From Dipylidium caninum (taxonomy: Eukaryota; Platyhelminthes; Cestoda; Cyclophyllidea; Dipylidiidae), in NCBI GenBank assembly GCA_017562135.1, contig QEYB01000999.1, forward strand, positions 682,001 through 746,000: a stretch of 64,000 bases of DNA. The letters run 5' to 3'. Each line of letters begins with the position of its first letter. Within the stretch, counting starts at the first letter, position 1. Position numbers and translations under genes: made by a program. This document shows, one piece after another, positions 1-13,700 of this stretch. A model generated the notes under the pieces. That model searched no databases, was not told the origin of the DNA, and worked only from the letters and a program-made list of their open reading frames with translations.

Positions 1-64
1 ACCCAAATTTTTCTTCATCGTACCTGAACTGTTTTTGGTTGTATTTGGTGTTTTTTTATTGCAG

Positions 65-151
65 TCAAGAATAGCCATATTTCGAATGGCTCGGAATACT
101 TTGGCCACCAGTCTGTCTATCATCGGTGCAAAGCCATTGGCCAAATTGTAG
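65..151 (+). CDS. Terminal exon of an unidentified upstream gene (partial)
   Basis: An AG acceptor at 63-64, after a T-rich tract, is followed by 28 in-frame codons and a TAG stop at 149-151. The peptide begins SRIAIFRMARNTLATSLSII and ends AKPLAKL, a basic and hydrophobic C-terminus. The rest of the gene would lie left of the window, so no family can be named. The evidence is only one acceptor plus a short open frame, so this could be chance. Confidence 0.3.
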   Translation, partial: SRIAIFRMARNTLATSLSIIGAKPLAKL

Positions 152-1759
152 ATTTATTCTTATGCTAATCTAATTTATGCAATTATTGCTCTTTTGGCCT
201 GGGGTTGGGCACTGTTGGGTGCCCTTTGTCTGCAATTCTGTTTGGGTTAGACTGGGGGAGTTAGATTGCGAATTGGGTTTAGTTGTCTGATTGTGTCAGG
301 TTATGGTAGGCTATTAAATGCCCATTTTATTTCGGAGACAAGTCGGGATTCGTGGTATTATAATTAGGCTTTAGAATTAAGCATTTACTTGTGTTTAAAT
401 GACTGCAAGGTCGTGTAAAGTTGGGTATTTTCGCGTATGAATGAGGCTATTTTTCGCCAATCTGTTTATTTTACTCATCTCTCTGAATTCTGTAACTCAG
501 GATGTGAGCTATAAGTCAATACTGAATGCAAGGTTTTAGGACAAAATCTACCCATTATTTGAGGAATTCTCATATATTACTGCGTCCCATATGTATCGAG
601 ATCCATCATTTTCTACCTTAACGATGTCACCGGTGAAACAGGAGTATTACTGGGATACGCAAATGTTTAAAAATGGCTTACAGCTTCCTTGTTGGCATCA
701 TCTTATTCCAAGTGCAGTCAAATATTTGTATTCCAGAAACAGTAGTGTTAATAGAACATGGTATATGCTTGAAGATGACCTTACCGAACTTATGTATGAT
801 TAAAGTGACTTCTTTATTTCACAGTTCACCTTTTAGGCGTTTCTACTATAGACCGTTTAATTTACCTAGGCTTACATTTGGATTATGTTAGGGATTTTTT
901 CATAATATTTTATATTCACTTTTTCGACCGAGCATGATGCGTTGGCGAAACAGTATAAACTTTATTAATTAGAGTCAGGTTTATGGCAAACATTGTAATT
1001 GCATCGAGGTTGTTTAATTTTATGAGCCAAGTTTCGACATTCGCTGTAGTAAAAACGCTACCATCTACTCTTTGGCGTTATACATAATTAAAAATTTATA
1101 AGATGACGTTTTGTGGTACTTTTGCACACGTTTTACGATCCAGGAGCATTCTTCATCATAGACCAGCCGAAAAATTGGGCTACTATGTTGACCCTTCAAC
1201 CCATGCTTTATTTCTATCTCCAAGGACTAGTTGGACTCGTGAATCTGTAAGAAAAATTCATGAACAAACTTTTTGTATCATTCTTAATTTTAAAAATGTA
1301 ATTTCAATAACAGTGACCTACAACTCCTTAAATACGCAGCTCTCATGTTAACAACGCATCACCATAAACATTAAGCCTGATTTACGCGGCTTTATGCCAA
1401 GTTCCTAAAATAAAACTGTAATAACGCCTACTCTTGATGATAATTATTAGCCGAAGTCTTTTATTGACTACATATAGTTCCAGCCATTTTCATCGAGTTT
1501 CACCTGACTGTAACCATTATAGTCCAAAAATCTTGCGAAGGCATAGGACGAACACAACAAAATCGTTGTGTGCCCAATACATGTGAAGATTTTAGAAGGG
1601 GATATTGCAGAAGTCTGTTGGTTAAATAAAATTTACAAGTATAATAATCTCATTATCACTTTTTACTGGTCATCTAAACTACTAATCATTTATTTCATCT
1701 CTATCAATTCCATGATGTTAAAAATCACCACTTTTATTTACCATCCATCAATGTTTCAG
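152..1759. other. Non-coding stretch, AT-rich, no gene seen
   Basis: This 1.6-kb interval separates the putative terminal exon at 65-151 from the first supported exon of the next gene at 1760. Short open frames at 591-891 and 1103-1351 have no splice-consistent neighbours or recognisable domains. It probably holds the promoter, 5' UTR and first exon of the membrane-protein gene, but I could not place them. Confidence 0.4.
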
Positions 1760-4700
1760 GTTTTCTTCGTCTGTGTGTTGCAAGAGCCACCTAATCCAAC
1801 CTCCAAAAGGGGTGTTTCATTTTACGAACTCCACGAAATACATATCCCTCTAGAAGAAGTCGATTCGCCGCGTGATAAGGCCTTTGTCGTTGATGTAACC
1901 TTTGAGACAACAGCGCTGGATCCTTTTCCGCCTGGTATCATTTTTTTTCTCCATACAAACAGACCATAAGTAGTTCCATTTATACCAAACAAATAAGGCC
2001 ATAAATAAAATTTCACCTAACATCCAACAAAATACAAAATGTGGTACAAAAAAACAATCAAAAATCTGTCATACTCCGCCCACAGAACGATATTTTTGCC
2101 AAAAATCATGCTGATGAATATATTACAATGTGAAATATTTTACTGCGTGTCTGTTTCTATCCGGGCTACTTCCGATGCTATTTATCAGTTGATAGATTGG
2201 TTATTGAAGAGAAACTTGTTGGTTCGCCCTGGGTATCCGTTATAATAAATGCTGTCGTTTGTTGACTCTTTTGCCATCGAGAACTAACTTACGAGGTTTT
2301 GGCGACTACGTGAACTATTAGAACACGTAATCTAATGTACTTTTCGGCAATAACGTTGTTGTTTACACTAGTACCAAGCTGGAAACGCATGTCTAATGTT
2401 GAAATGATTATTTAAAATGAAAGTACGTTATTACTGTAGGTGCTGCCTACATTTCCGAACTTAAACTTCGATCGTTAAATCATGTACGCAAATAGGTCAT
2501 TTGGGACGTAAATCACCCTCTCAGCAGCTTGTATTAGTCAATACAAAACGAGTTTCTTATGACTTAAATAGCTGTGGTTGTCTGCAAATTTTAGTATTCG
2601 GCTGATTTATCATTTACGCGTCACAAGCCTACAAGTAGTGTATTTCCATTAATGATTGCTGCTGTCTTTCTCCCCCAAACCATTATTCTTGTAAAAATAT
2701 CCATTTCGCATGTTAACTTCAACTTTTTACACTCATGTACGCTTTCTGGCCTGAGAATGAGTCCTCGCCCGTTATTCACTTGTATAATGCGTCATAATGG
2801 ATTAAACATGCACAACTTCGGGTTCATATCGTCATTAAACTTGTTGTAGTTATCATTCTGTTCGCCTCCTATGGTACCAACTCGATTGAAATTGTCAAGC
2901 CTCTCAACTGGTTAATAAAATATGTTTACCTTTCTGTTTTCTCGTCTCTGACGCTTTCGCTCTACAGTAGGATTTGGTCCCTAGGTCAACCTGTTATGAA
3001 ACCTGCGCCTAATTTGACGATAAGCATAATGTTCGTGATGACTAGATCATTCATACCAACATTTTAAAATGGACCTATAAGGACAGGGTAGCTTAGAATT
3101 ATTAAAACGTACTTTCCTTCTCCAATTTGTTATTCGTCAGGCTGCAGTCACTTATTCGGAAGGACTGACGTTGAAATGAACGCCTGTTACAACAACTTGG
3201 ACAAAAACGTGCTCCTTCCTGAACTCTACGCCAATAACTCAGGCATCTTTATCCACGAGGTATACTACCGCCACTGCTTTTCGGTGGTACCTTTCATGTG
3301 TAGGAAGATGTGTTGGTTCTAACTTTTTCAAGCATTTGAGATGATAATACTTTGAAAACCCTAAGAAACAAAATGCTTCTTGCCCACGATTTTATTCTAC
3401 CTGAGTGCTGTAGTTTGCAGATTCCGGCTTCGGCACTATATGGTCCTAAGTGCTGGAGTTGCATGCTTATGCCGGGTTCTTCTCGCGGAAACCAATTCCC
3501 TATGTATTACATAGATGACATACAAACGCTAATTCTTGGGGCTATATTGCGAGTTTGTACACTGGGAAGGGGATGAAATGAAGTGATCTATCCTTACTCT
3601 TTGCCTTTCGAACTGCTTTTACTTCATTTCCTTTCATTTGTTGAGGTACCTTTTAGTTACCTTTCATAACCTTCGTGTTTAATGTTAACATTAGAAACTT
3701 TTTGGGGTACAAAGTTGGTAGCTAAAAATGAAGTTTTATGTCCTTCTTGTCGGGAATGGAAAGTCATTTTGAATAGACCATGGGAAAAATCACCACACTT
3801 TAACTTTGTATATTTCCAATTTCTATTATCTGCTTTCGTAGCATACATTTTGCCAGACCGTTGCAGTCCTTCACTGTGATGCTAAGGAATGGTTTAACGG
3901 GGCTGTGAAATGTAAAAGAACTTTAGAAAATATTGCCGTTTGTTAATTTTGCCTCTACAACCCACAGGTCATCGTTCTATCCAAATATACATCAATGATA
4001 ATGGACGTAACAACATCGCCGATCAGTCCACCTTTCTTACGTCTCTTCTTTTTCCCTTTTGCTCCTCTTCATACCTCTAAATCCTCCTTTCTCCTTTTTT
4101 TCTCCTCCCCCTCCTCCTCTAATCCGCTTTCGGCCCCTCCCACATCCGAGTTTTTTCAGTACGTGAGGTTGGATGTCATATAACCCCCAGGTTTGTGGCT
4201 TTTCTCCTAAAATATGCTCGAACGCTTTGAATAATATGGTAGTTGAAATGATTTCTTGAAGCTATCTTACTTTAGATAATCCCAACTGGCAAATTACAAC
4301 AGCCTCCATATCCACAAGAAGCACTTCTCAACGAGGCGAATATATTTTGTGCGAAACATCGATGCAAAGCCTCAATTGCACGCAGTGTCATTTACGGGAA
4401 CGACAGTCTGTTTGGTAACGCTTCCCACGTACACAGAATATGATTTATTTCTCTTCGAAAACCTTCGAATTTCATCTTACTTTATAGACCAACTGGTCAC
4501 AGATAAGTGTTTAATCAAGGCACCTGGCTAAATCCCAATTATCATATGAGTTTTGAACAAAAGGCTTTAATCAGTCGTGTCGCGTTGTTAGATTGAAAAT
4601 AGTGTGAAATTTCTCAACTTTAGAACTAACCGAGAGTGGGGAGATTTTGCAAACAAGGTCATCGTGGAGGGAGGAATATGAACCCTGGCGAGATTCCTTT

Positions 4701-7700
4701 GAAACTATCATGGACAATCCTTTTGCCCGCTTGTTTCGATGGGATCCTACTCTGCGTTTCACATTCACCCACCCATCAGTAGGTGTCAACAGTTTTTCTG
4801 CCTTCTGCATGAGAGGGGAGGCCACTATTCAGCCAAATAATGACATGAAGTAATCCAAAAGCCTATTTTTCTAATGAAGGTGAAAATCTTGATCAAGGCT
4901 TCATGCTCCTAGGTCTTCAGGGATAGTGAATCGGGCTATAACACTTCTATCTTTAAATTGCAAATCGAAACGGCCTCAGTCACCTTTATAATATCATCAC
5001 CTCCGTTTATGCTAAGGACTAAACCAATTCCTTTATCTATACTCCAACAAAAAGGTGATCAAGAGTTTAGAATGGCCTGTCAGTAGAGTATCTCACGGCT
5101 ATCTTTAAGTCCATAGATATTCGTGTTACAGATGGATTGTAAGAGAATGGCAGAACTCTTTGACGTTGTTGAGCAGGAAAAGGGCGCAGGTCGACATTCT
5201 TTCTCGCGAGTATGGAAGGAGAACTCAGAAGTCCATTTCCTTTCGTCGGTGATGTCTACAGCACTTTTTAGGTGAGTAGCTAAAGGGAAAAGCCTTCCCC
5301 TGTCTTTTGAGAAACAGACCAGATCTGCATGCTATAAATCACCTGACATGACATGACACCACGAGGAGGGACTGAGTAATGACGAACAAGAGATGTCACT
5401 AACTCTCCTTTTCAATTTACTCATACATATCAGTAATATAATGACCCTCGAGTTATCAAAACCTTCCTTCTTATAGGAAACAGGACAGACCTGATCAGGT
5501 CTACTACGCTCCCATAGTGTGTGTTACAATCACCTCGGAATTACCTCATCTCCAAGGTACCCCTAACTGCAAATGTCAATGCTGGTTTGATGAATGATAG
5601 AGGTCGAAACACATGAGCAGTACAATGCAACGGGTCAGCATGAGACCGTGATGGAATGGTGGAAATTGGTTAATGCATATGTTCAGAGAGAATGAGGCAC
5701 GACAGAGTGTTATAGCCATGTAGACTCTGGACCTTTCGGAAATTCTTGCACTTGAATTGTAGCTTAGGGACCGACCTCCCTCATACTCGGCATATTTAAC
5801 CAGGTTTTCCAAGCCCTCTCACGCAAGACAAATCCACTTTACCGAATGGTGGAGGAAACTAAAAAATTTCACTTCCATACACAAATGTAAATGCCAATGA
5901 ATTAGCTGATGCATCACAAGCTGACATTATAAATGGGACTTTTCGTTAAAGCTGTCTGAAGTTGTCACCTTAGCGGTTTCTTGCATTAGATCTCCTCTAC
6001 AGTGAGAGAGAAAAATTATGGACGGACGAGTAGGTGCCACCGCTCCACCCCCTTTCCCCCCTTCTCCCTCCCTTCTGAGAAATGTACAGAATTTACTGGT
6101 TTTTACGAAAATATCCTTTAAATCCGAAGTATTGTATGATTGTGCAACGTGTAGGCCACTTACCCACCGGGTCGCGCATTTATCCTTTCCGTGGCTTTAC
6201 CATTGTCTGGTGGGTTCGGTGGAGGTCGCTTGCGGCACCACTGTACTACGTCCCCTACCTTGGTGTGCGTCATTTCCAATTCCTCGTCAGGTCAATCGAG
6301 GCGTCGTCTGTCGGCATACTTATTGACTGTGGAAAAGTTAATTGTACAGTGAGTTCCTCTGTCCCTTTTTTATTCACGCATTATGTACTGTAGACAATTA
6401 AAACCTGTTACAAGTTATGTTATATATCATCTTAGCTAATGTCTTTACCATTCGATTCCAGTGACATTTTCGCCTTATTCCATTTCTCGAAAGAATAAAA
6501 ACCTTCATGTTTTACTGATAAAGTTATAAGATTTAGAAAAAGGGCAATGAAGTAGTGCTTTTACGTCTACCCATTTTAAACTTTGAAATGAGCAAGTGTA
6601 TCGTCTAAAGGAAATTGCTATTAGCTCCTCGTTGTTCGGATAACTTACGGCAGCCTCTTTGGGAGGCGCAACTGACTTTTTCTCAAGCAATCACGAATGT
6701 TGCCATTATATCATTAGTCATTTTGTCATATTTTTCCACATTACAGAGGGTTCTTAATTTTTTAATCATCATTGCATAGACTGGCTGTTCGAAGTCTCTG
6801 TTGTGTAGTCATTAAACGAAATTCTACGACACTGCCTAAAGAAGTAAAGGCTTGTGAACAGCCTCGCGTCTACATTTTCACTTTGTCCGTTGGATGACCA
6901 GGATAATACTCTATTTGGTATGAATTCTTGTTTTGAGTCCCCGCATAACTTCTTGGCTGCCTCACATTGCACTCATCCCCCCAGTCTCTGGAATGTTTGT
7001 CCAATTGTGCATTATAAGCGATCTCCTATGTCGGTGTGTCTTTTGCACCCATTTGCATTTAAAGAAACCCTGCTCCTTCATTCTTTGATGTAAGTGTAAA
7101 GGATGCACTGAGTCTTGTCCTCGAATGAACACGACACTTCCACTCGACGTCTATGATAGCTACTGTGACTCGAGACTTCACTTTGTCACTCGGACGCTTG
7201 CATTAAGCAAATAATCTGTTTTTTTTCCAGTTAACTTTAGACATTAGGGTAGGCAAGGTGAATGTCAGTCACTCCTTCAGCCTTCCTCTGCATCTGCTCC
7301 TCAGGCAAGAGGTAAGGTCTCTCTCCTCCTCCTTTGCATTAATTCTCGATGGCCCCGAGTTCTCTCTTGGTACCGCCAGTCTCTCTCGACGTCTCCGACT
7401 CTACTTAAACCGTCGTCTTATCGTTTTGGGACGTTACGACTTCACACAAATGCAAGAATTGATGAATACCTTTTCGGAAGCAATTGAATTCACCATTCGA
7501 GCGGAAGCTTTTGCTGATGCACGCAAAAACGAGTTCGATATAATTGCGAGGGTATGATTTTAGTGTACAAAAATTCTTTTTTTCCTAACATCAACTTCAT
7601 ATCTCTGGTGACTGAGTCTGACGAGACTTAGGCCATGCTACCTAATTTATCCAAAGTTCTTTTCGACTTTCCTTCATTCTCTAATGAACGAGGCACTAGA

Positions 7701-10700
7701 GTCCATAGGCATCATCAAATTAGCCTAATATTGTTACAATGCTTTGGAAAAAGAAATTAAGGTGGAATAAAAAATTCCGTATCTAGTGGAACAACTTTTC
7801 GTTTACGTACCGGGAAATGACAGAATTAGCACTTTTATAACTTCGGGTAAATAACACCTTTTTGAGTCACATTTTACGGAGAACTCATACACATGCACCC
7901 GTACACACTGTCACTTGGCCGTTGATGAATTCAAAATGCGACTTGACATTTGACCCCAGGTCAGAGCAGAAACTTGAAATGTCGGTGATTGAGACGTGTG
8001 TCAAGGTTCTCAGTGTGTTGGTTTTGTGCAGCTGTGCATTACTCCAGGTAGCCATTCCCCAACCGTGATAGTTCAAATGAACTGCCTTTAGATGGCACCG
8101 AGACTTTTGTTGTGACCTATTTGTCTTCTCAGTGGTAATTTTGCGTTTGGTATGAAATATGGGATGTTTGTGCCTCCTCATCCAAATGGTCAATTCGTCC
8201 ACTGACTGCTAATAATTTTGACAATATCAGATTTATAACTGGCCCGTTTATGACCTCGCAAGTGGCTCCGTGTCGCGACGCCAATTGGCTTGGTTGATGG
8301 TGTCGGAGCCGTGTCGGCGGACTGAAGCGCTCCCGTCCTTCTCTCCGCCTCCAGTTCTGAACACCTCGGCACTTGCACCAACACTCGTTCATTTTCCCGA
8401 TGAGACAAAGTAAGTCAAATATTTCCACTGTCCTCGCCTGAACTACCTCCTCTCAACTTTAACAGACAATTAATGTCCTACTAAACGGTGATAATGGGAT
8501 GAGAGCACCATGTTTTCTTAGTGGGTCTACGTAAGTCAAGGCCAAATACTTGATAGTACTTGTTGTGACCTCCTTTACGCTTTACCATGCATTAATCAAC
8601 GTAAAATAAATGTCCACTCCGAGAAAACGGAAGTTTAAAAAAAGTGAAATCAACGAGGAGGTCGCCAACTGACAAATAATTAACAATTTTTCGAGAGATC
8701 TCGATCCTTTACTCTCCGTGGTATGATAATACTTTAAGTGGAAAAGAGTCCGACGTATCACCTCTTATTATGAAATGAATGTCAAGTAAATGCTTGTTCT
8801 ATTTCCACCGATTCATGAAAAGTTCGTTTTCTTCTAAAGAGTAAACATTTTTTGGCATTCTATTTAAGTTCATGCTGTAATGAATTGAATTTTTTTGGTC
8901 AACACGAAATTCGTTGAGTTGATGAAACCCAAGAATAAAATGTTTGAGTTAGGAAGTTTTCTTGGTCGGCCGATCTCCGCCTCTGCCAGACAGTTTGCAC
9001 TGAGGCCCATCGACACCCCGGCTACAAGAGTCTCAACCCTCATCAATTCGTCTGCGTCGCCGGTAAGTAGTTCCTCACTCCGCCTCTGCACGGCCCCTCG
9101 ACGTACTTCAGACGCGTACAAAATTTGGGATTGTTTACTTTCCTCAGCCTTTTCCTCCCCGACACCACACATAACGTTTCTTTAAAGCGTCTAACTTCTG
9201 AGTAATTATAAAGCGAAATCTCGGTGGACTTATCGTTAAATGCATTATTTGTGCATGTACTACTTGATCAACTTGGCAGTGATTTTATTTTTGAGATGTA
9301 ATTAGTTCTCTGAATTGAAGGTTGTAGCGCAAGGTTTTTTAACCTTTCCACAGACTGAAGGGCCCAAAAATGTTATTTTTGAGTATATTACATATCATGC
9401 AGGGGAATTTCATAAAGACGGGGATGCAATGCGCGATGACCTTTCGATTCTCCACCTTCAAGTTGTGGATATCGGTTGAAGCAGACGAGAATTGCTGCAG
9501 CATTCTTTCCAAATTTTACATAACATATTAGTAGCTGATATGTTAACTAGAAAAATCTCTTCTAAGGAATAAAATGATTTAGTTTTAGCTTTTCGACATT
9601 TCAGATGGCGTTTTGACATCCTGTGATCCTGCTATGTCAATTCCAATGACCATAGATCCAGAGGCGCAACGTAAGCCATTCATAGAGCCGAGGCCCCTTA
9701 ACACATCAGTACAATCTTCCCCGATCTCCCCCCTTATTATAAGACCTGAAGCTTTTCTCACACTCTCTCTTTCTCTCTCTCTCCGCGTGGGCGGAATTTA
9801 CTTGGTCAGGTGCCCTGCTAAGTCCATCAGTGGGAGACCGTCTCTTCTAGGCGCAAATAATCCCATTTTATTAATTTCCTTCAGTCATTGGGGATTCATC
9901 GAAGGAAATGATCCTCTCACCCGAATGTACCTCTATCGCATTCGTACTGCTTTATGCTCAGATGTGGCAATTCTACGACTCGGATAGTAAGTCGTCAAGG
10001 TCATCCACTCGATTGAAGTAGTGTCAAGGGTTTCATTCACCCTGCCTCATCGTTCTTCACCTTTAGCGCTGTCTCTCTCGTGCGAAGGCGACGTATATCA
10101 ACAAGGTAGTGCGCAAATTGATCAGGTTGGCAAGTAACAAAAGACCTGATCATCTTTTACACCCGTGCCAAGTGTGTTTGTCACCCTGTCTACTGGATGC
10201 TATTTGATAAACTTCAATCCTCCACTTTATGTCATGTAGCTGCTTCAATAACATTGGAATTGACGGTGGTGATAATGAATGAATAAAATTATTTTAGAAA
10301 AGTGGTATTACCCTGTGGATCTGGCAGAATATGGCAATATTGAGTGTGAGGAAGACTCACTACTGGATATTATAAGGTAGGTCTACTACACGCCTGTCCG
10401 TAATTTTTGATGCTACTATGTGGATGTTGAGAAACATTCACAATCAATTCGGAATCTCTTTAAACGGCAAAATAACGCGATTTTCATGATACACGGTCAG
10501 GAAAGACGATGAGCTAAGCGCCGCGTATATTTCAGTGCAGTTTTCAAATGTACTTTTGAAATAAGATTAATACAAGATAATCTTGTCTTATTCCTCGATG
10601 AGTACTCTATCCATATTGATAACGTCATTTTCACCTCCTCTCTTTCCAACGTTTATTTACTCTACTCTAGTCCGACATGTCGCGTCAGAGTTGACGAAGT

Positions 10701-13700
10701 TGGAACAGGTGTGGATCTCATTCCATTGAATGTCTATCCGATCTTCCAGGGTTGTCAAGAGGTGCCTGTGACCTCTCAGCCGGGCGTTGTAAGCCTCGAG
10801 GCTCCCTCGAGACATCGTTCACGCGCCTGTTCACCGGGTTACTTTTTGAGCAAAGCCCCTCCCCATCAGGTGATCGAAGGCCTCCGTGTCTACCCCGACA
10901 TGGAGTCCTCTTTCCTTGTTTGGCGGGAAAAGCGGATAACATAGACCAGCATATTTTTGCAGTAGAGAATAGAAGAATTCGTTATATTTCAGTTACGTGC
11001 TTATGATTCTCAGATTATCATCAAGAGTGGACGAAAGCGACCGAAAGAGAAGACGATGAGGGCTGTTATTTAATGCATGTTACATGGAGGAGAAACGTAA
11101 TTTAGTCACGAAATAATGACACTCGTATTATTATGTAAGCTTTTGGCAACTGTACACTTCTTTCTCCTACCGAAACAGAATCAGTGAGCGTTTGATCCCA
11201 ACAGAAGTGGGCAACTTTTAGGGTTTGTTTTATGTTTTTAACCAAATGATTCACCATTTTAGTGTGAACCCTGCCCAAAGGATACTTTCTCGGATCCCGA
11301 CACTGAGGTAGACGTGTGTCTCCCCTGTCCGGCGGTAAGGAATTCGACGCAAAATCTCCCCGGCCGCTCCTCCATACACTGTACCCAACTTCCTCCTCGA
11401 CAGGGAACGTGAGGTTAGTCTGGGCACTTGTCCTACCAAAGACTCTTTTCTTCAAAAATACTTTGACGTAATGTGCAGTAAATAAAAGTAGGATTATCCA
11501 TAGCGGTTAATCACTTCCTCCTCTCTGATAAACTGCATATTTTGTGTGTATGACGGAATGTTGCCTGACTGGTCGCTGTGACGTGTAACCTCTCATCGAG
11601 TGCACCAACTCACCACAGATTTGTGGAAACTTAAAGTTGAGTATTAGCTATGCCTGTCTAAAAGATCGACTTCACGTTGTCACTACGTGAACTGTTTTTG
11701 TCAGTAATAAGTGAGAAAAAGGAACTTCCGCGAGGTGTGTGCCTGCACAGGCACCTCAAACCAACCGTATGCGTTACGAGAGCCGACAACCGCGTCGGAG
11801 ATGAACATTTACTCCTGCGCAGCCGTGCCACTAAGACACTCAGAAAGGCCATTCTTTGTCATGGCAAAGTAAGGTCGACAGGCCGAGATTTGTGAAGACA
11901 TCAAAAGTGGAGATTCACCAACAAGATTATGCCGACGGTCTGGTGGGTTCATAAAAAGGCATCTTGCACATTGAACTTTTAACAATCAACCAGCTCGACA
12001 AACTGAACGTTGCAACTCGGGCGAAGCGGCCAGAAGTGGCAAATCATAAGGGTGTTGTTCTCCGCCATGACAAGACAAAGTCCCACACATCTTTGGTCAC
12101 TCGCCAAAAATTACTGAATCCGAAATGGGATGTGTTGACACGTCCGTCATGTAGCCTTGACCCTGCGCCTTCAGACGACTATTTATTTCGTCGTTTCACG
12201 CGGAACTCCTTAAATGGTATAATTTTAAATGAAGTTACTGGCGTCGAATCACATTTACTTCATTTTTTTGATGGCAGAGAGCTGCGACTTGATAAACATG
12301 GAATCATGACACTGCCTGCACGATGGCAGTAGGTCATCGACGAAAACCGACAGTCTCTGATCGAATGAGGTTGTGATTTCCAGCAGAATTTTGAATTTTC
12401 ATTCTTATTTAAAATCTGCAATTAATCAGTTGCTAATCTAATAGTTAAAAGCTTTTATTCGACGTCTTCATTGGCGGAAAAGTGTGGGGGAGTTAAGCTT
12501 AAAGGTCTCCAAGGTCTAAATAGAGCGACGACGGATCGTTCCACCTCCTTCTCCTGCTTTTCGCACTCATAAAACTTCTTTTTCTTCATATTTAGACGAT
12601 GTCACTTTAATAGGCCATGTCGTTTGGACATTTTATCCTTCTCAAAAAGATACACCGATTGGATGCGGATTGTGTAGAATAAACCTTCGCCCAAGTCGTG
12701 CTTCGACTAGCATATACTCTTCTTATTGGGGTAAATCCAAATTGTTGAGTAGTGAAAAATAGGTTATTTTTCTGTTGGTCCCCAAACGCAAACAGCAGGT
12801 CGGTAGTTTCTCGTCACAGCTGTGCCACCATCAAACATGTCGTATGTCCTCCCTTAGAGGGATCCACTTGCCAGATCCCCAATGCGGCATTTGACAATTA
12901 AGAATTTAGGGCGATTTTAAAACAACGTAAGGAAATGCCTTTATCAAGCCACCAGTTGGAGGAGTCATAAACCGAGTTTGTTCGCTCCCATCGATGCTAA
13001 AAGTAGACTTCCTCGTAATTTCAGCGTTTGACACACAAGGCAGTCAACTTGCCACCTCCGGTTTTGCCTCAACTGCCGCCTGTCACCACGAATTTGGACG
13101 GAATTTTGAATGGTGATAACCTTAGCAAGGAAGATTTATTGCGTCATCTGGCGCCTGATCCCATTCTACTGCAGCAGCAGTCAGCGGCCGAGAGTCTTTT
13201 CAAGGTTTGTGCCATACTTCAAAAAAAGCGGAGCAAAATCGGCGCCACCCTCATTGCGACTTATTTGATCTTCGATAGAACATAACCTACCTCACCTTCT
13301 CTGGCGGCGAGGTCATCATTATGGGCCTCATTTCTGCGATTTTAGCATTTATGGGAGCAGCACTCGCCTACATTGTCGCTATTGCGAGTCGGGGAACGAT
13401 TTTCACCAGTCGAAGAGAAAGAACTGTTCGACGAGTCGTGAAGTGGTTCTCCTCGCATTTGCAGAACGCCCCTTCTCGGGTGAGTGTTCCACCGCCTTCC
13501 CGTCATCAAAATGATCCCACTATTGTTTCATTGTGAACGATTTTTCACCACGTAGTAATTTTACAGCTTAATTTTTGTTTCACGGATCTGTTAATTTTAA
13601 AATAAGTGTATCATCTCCCAAAATGCCCAATTCTCCCTCTTGTAAACTACTTCCATGGACTTATTCTGTTGAACCTGCACACGAAAATCTTTGATAAACG

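Noticed and set aside
7885..8428. Minus-strand open frames opposite the 8-kb region
   Set aside because: No recognisable domain or splice partners; the interval is intronic to the + strand membrane-protein gene.
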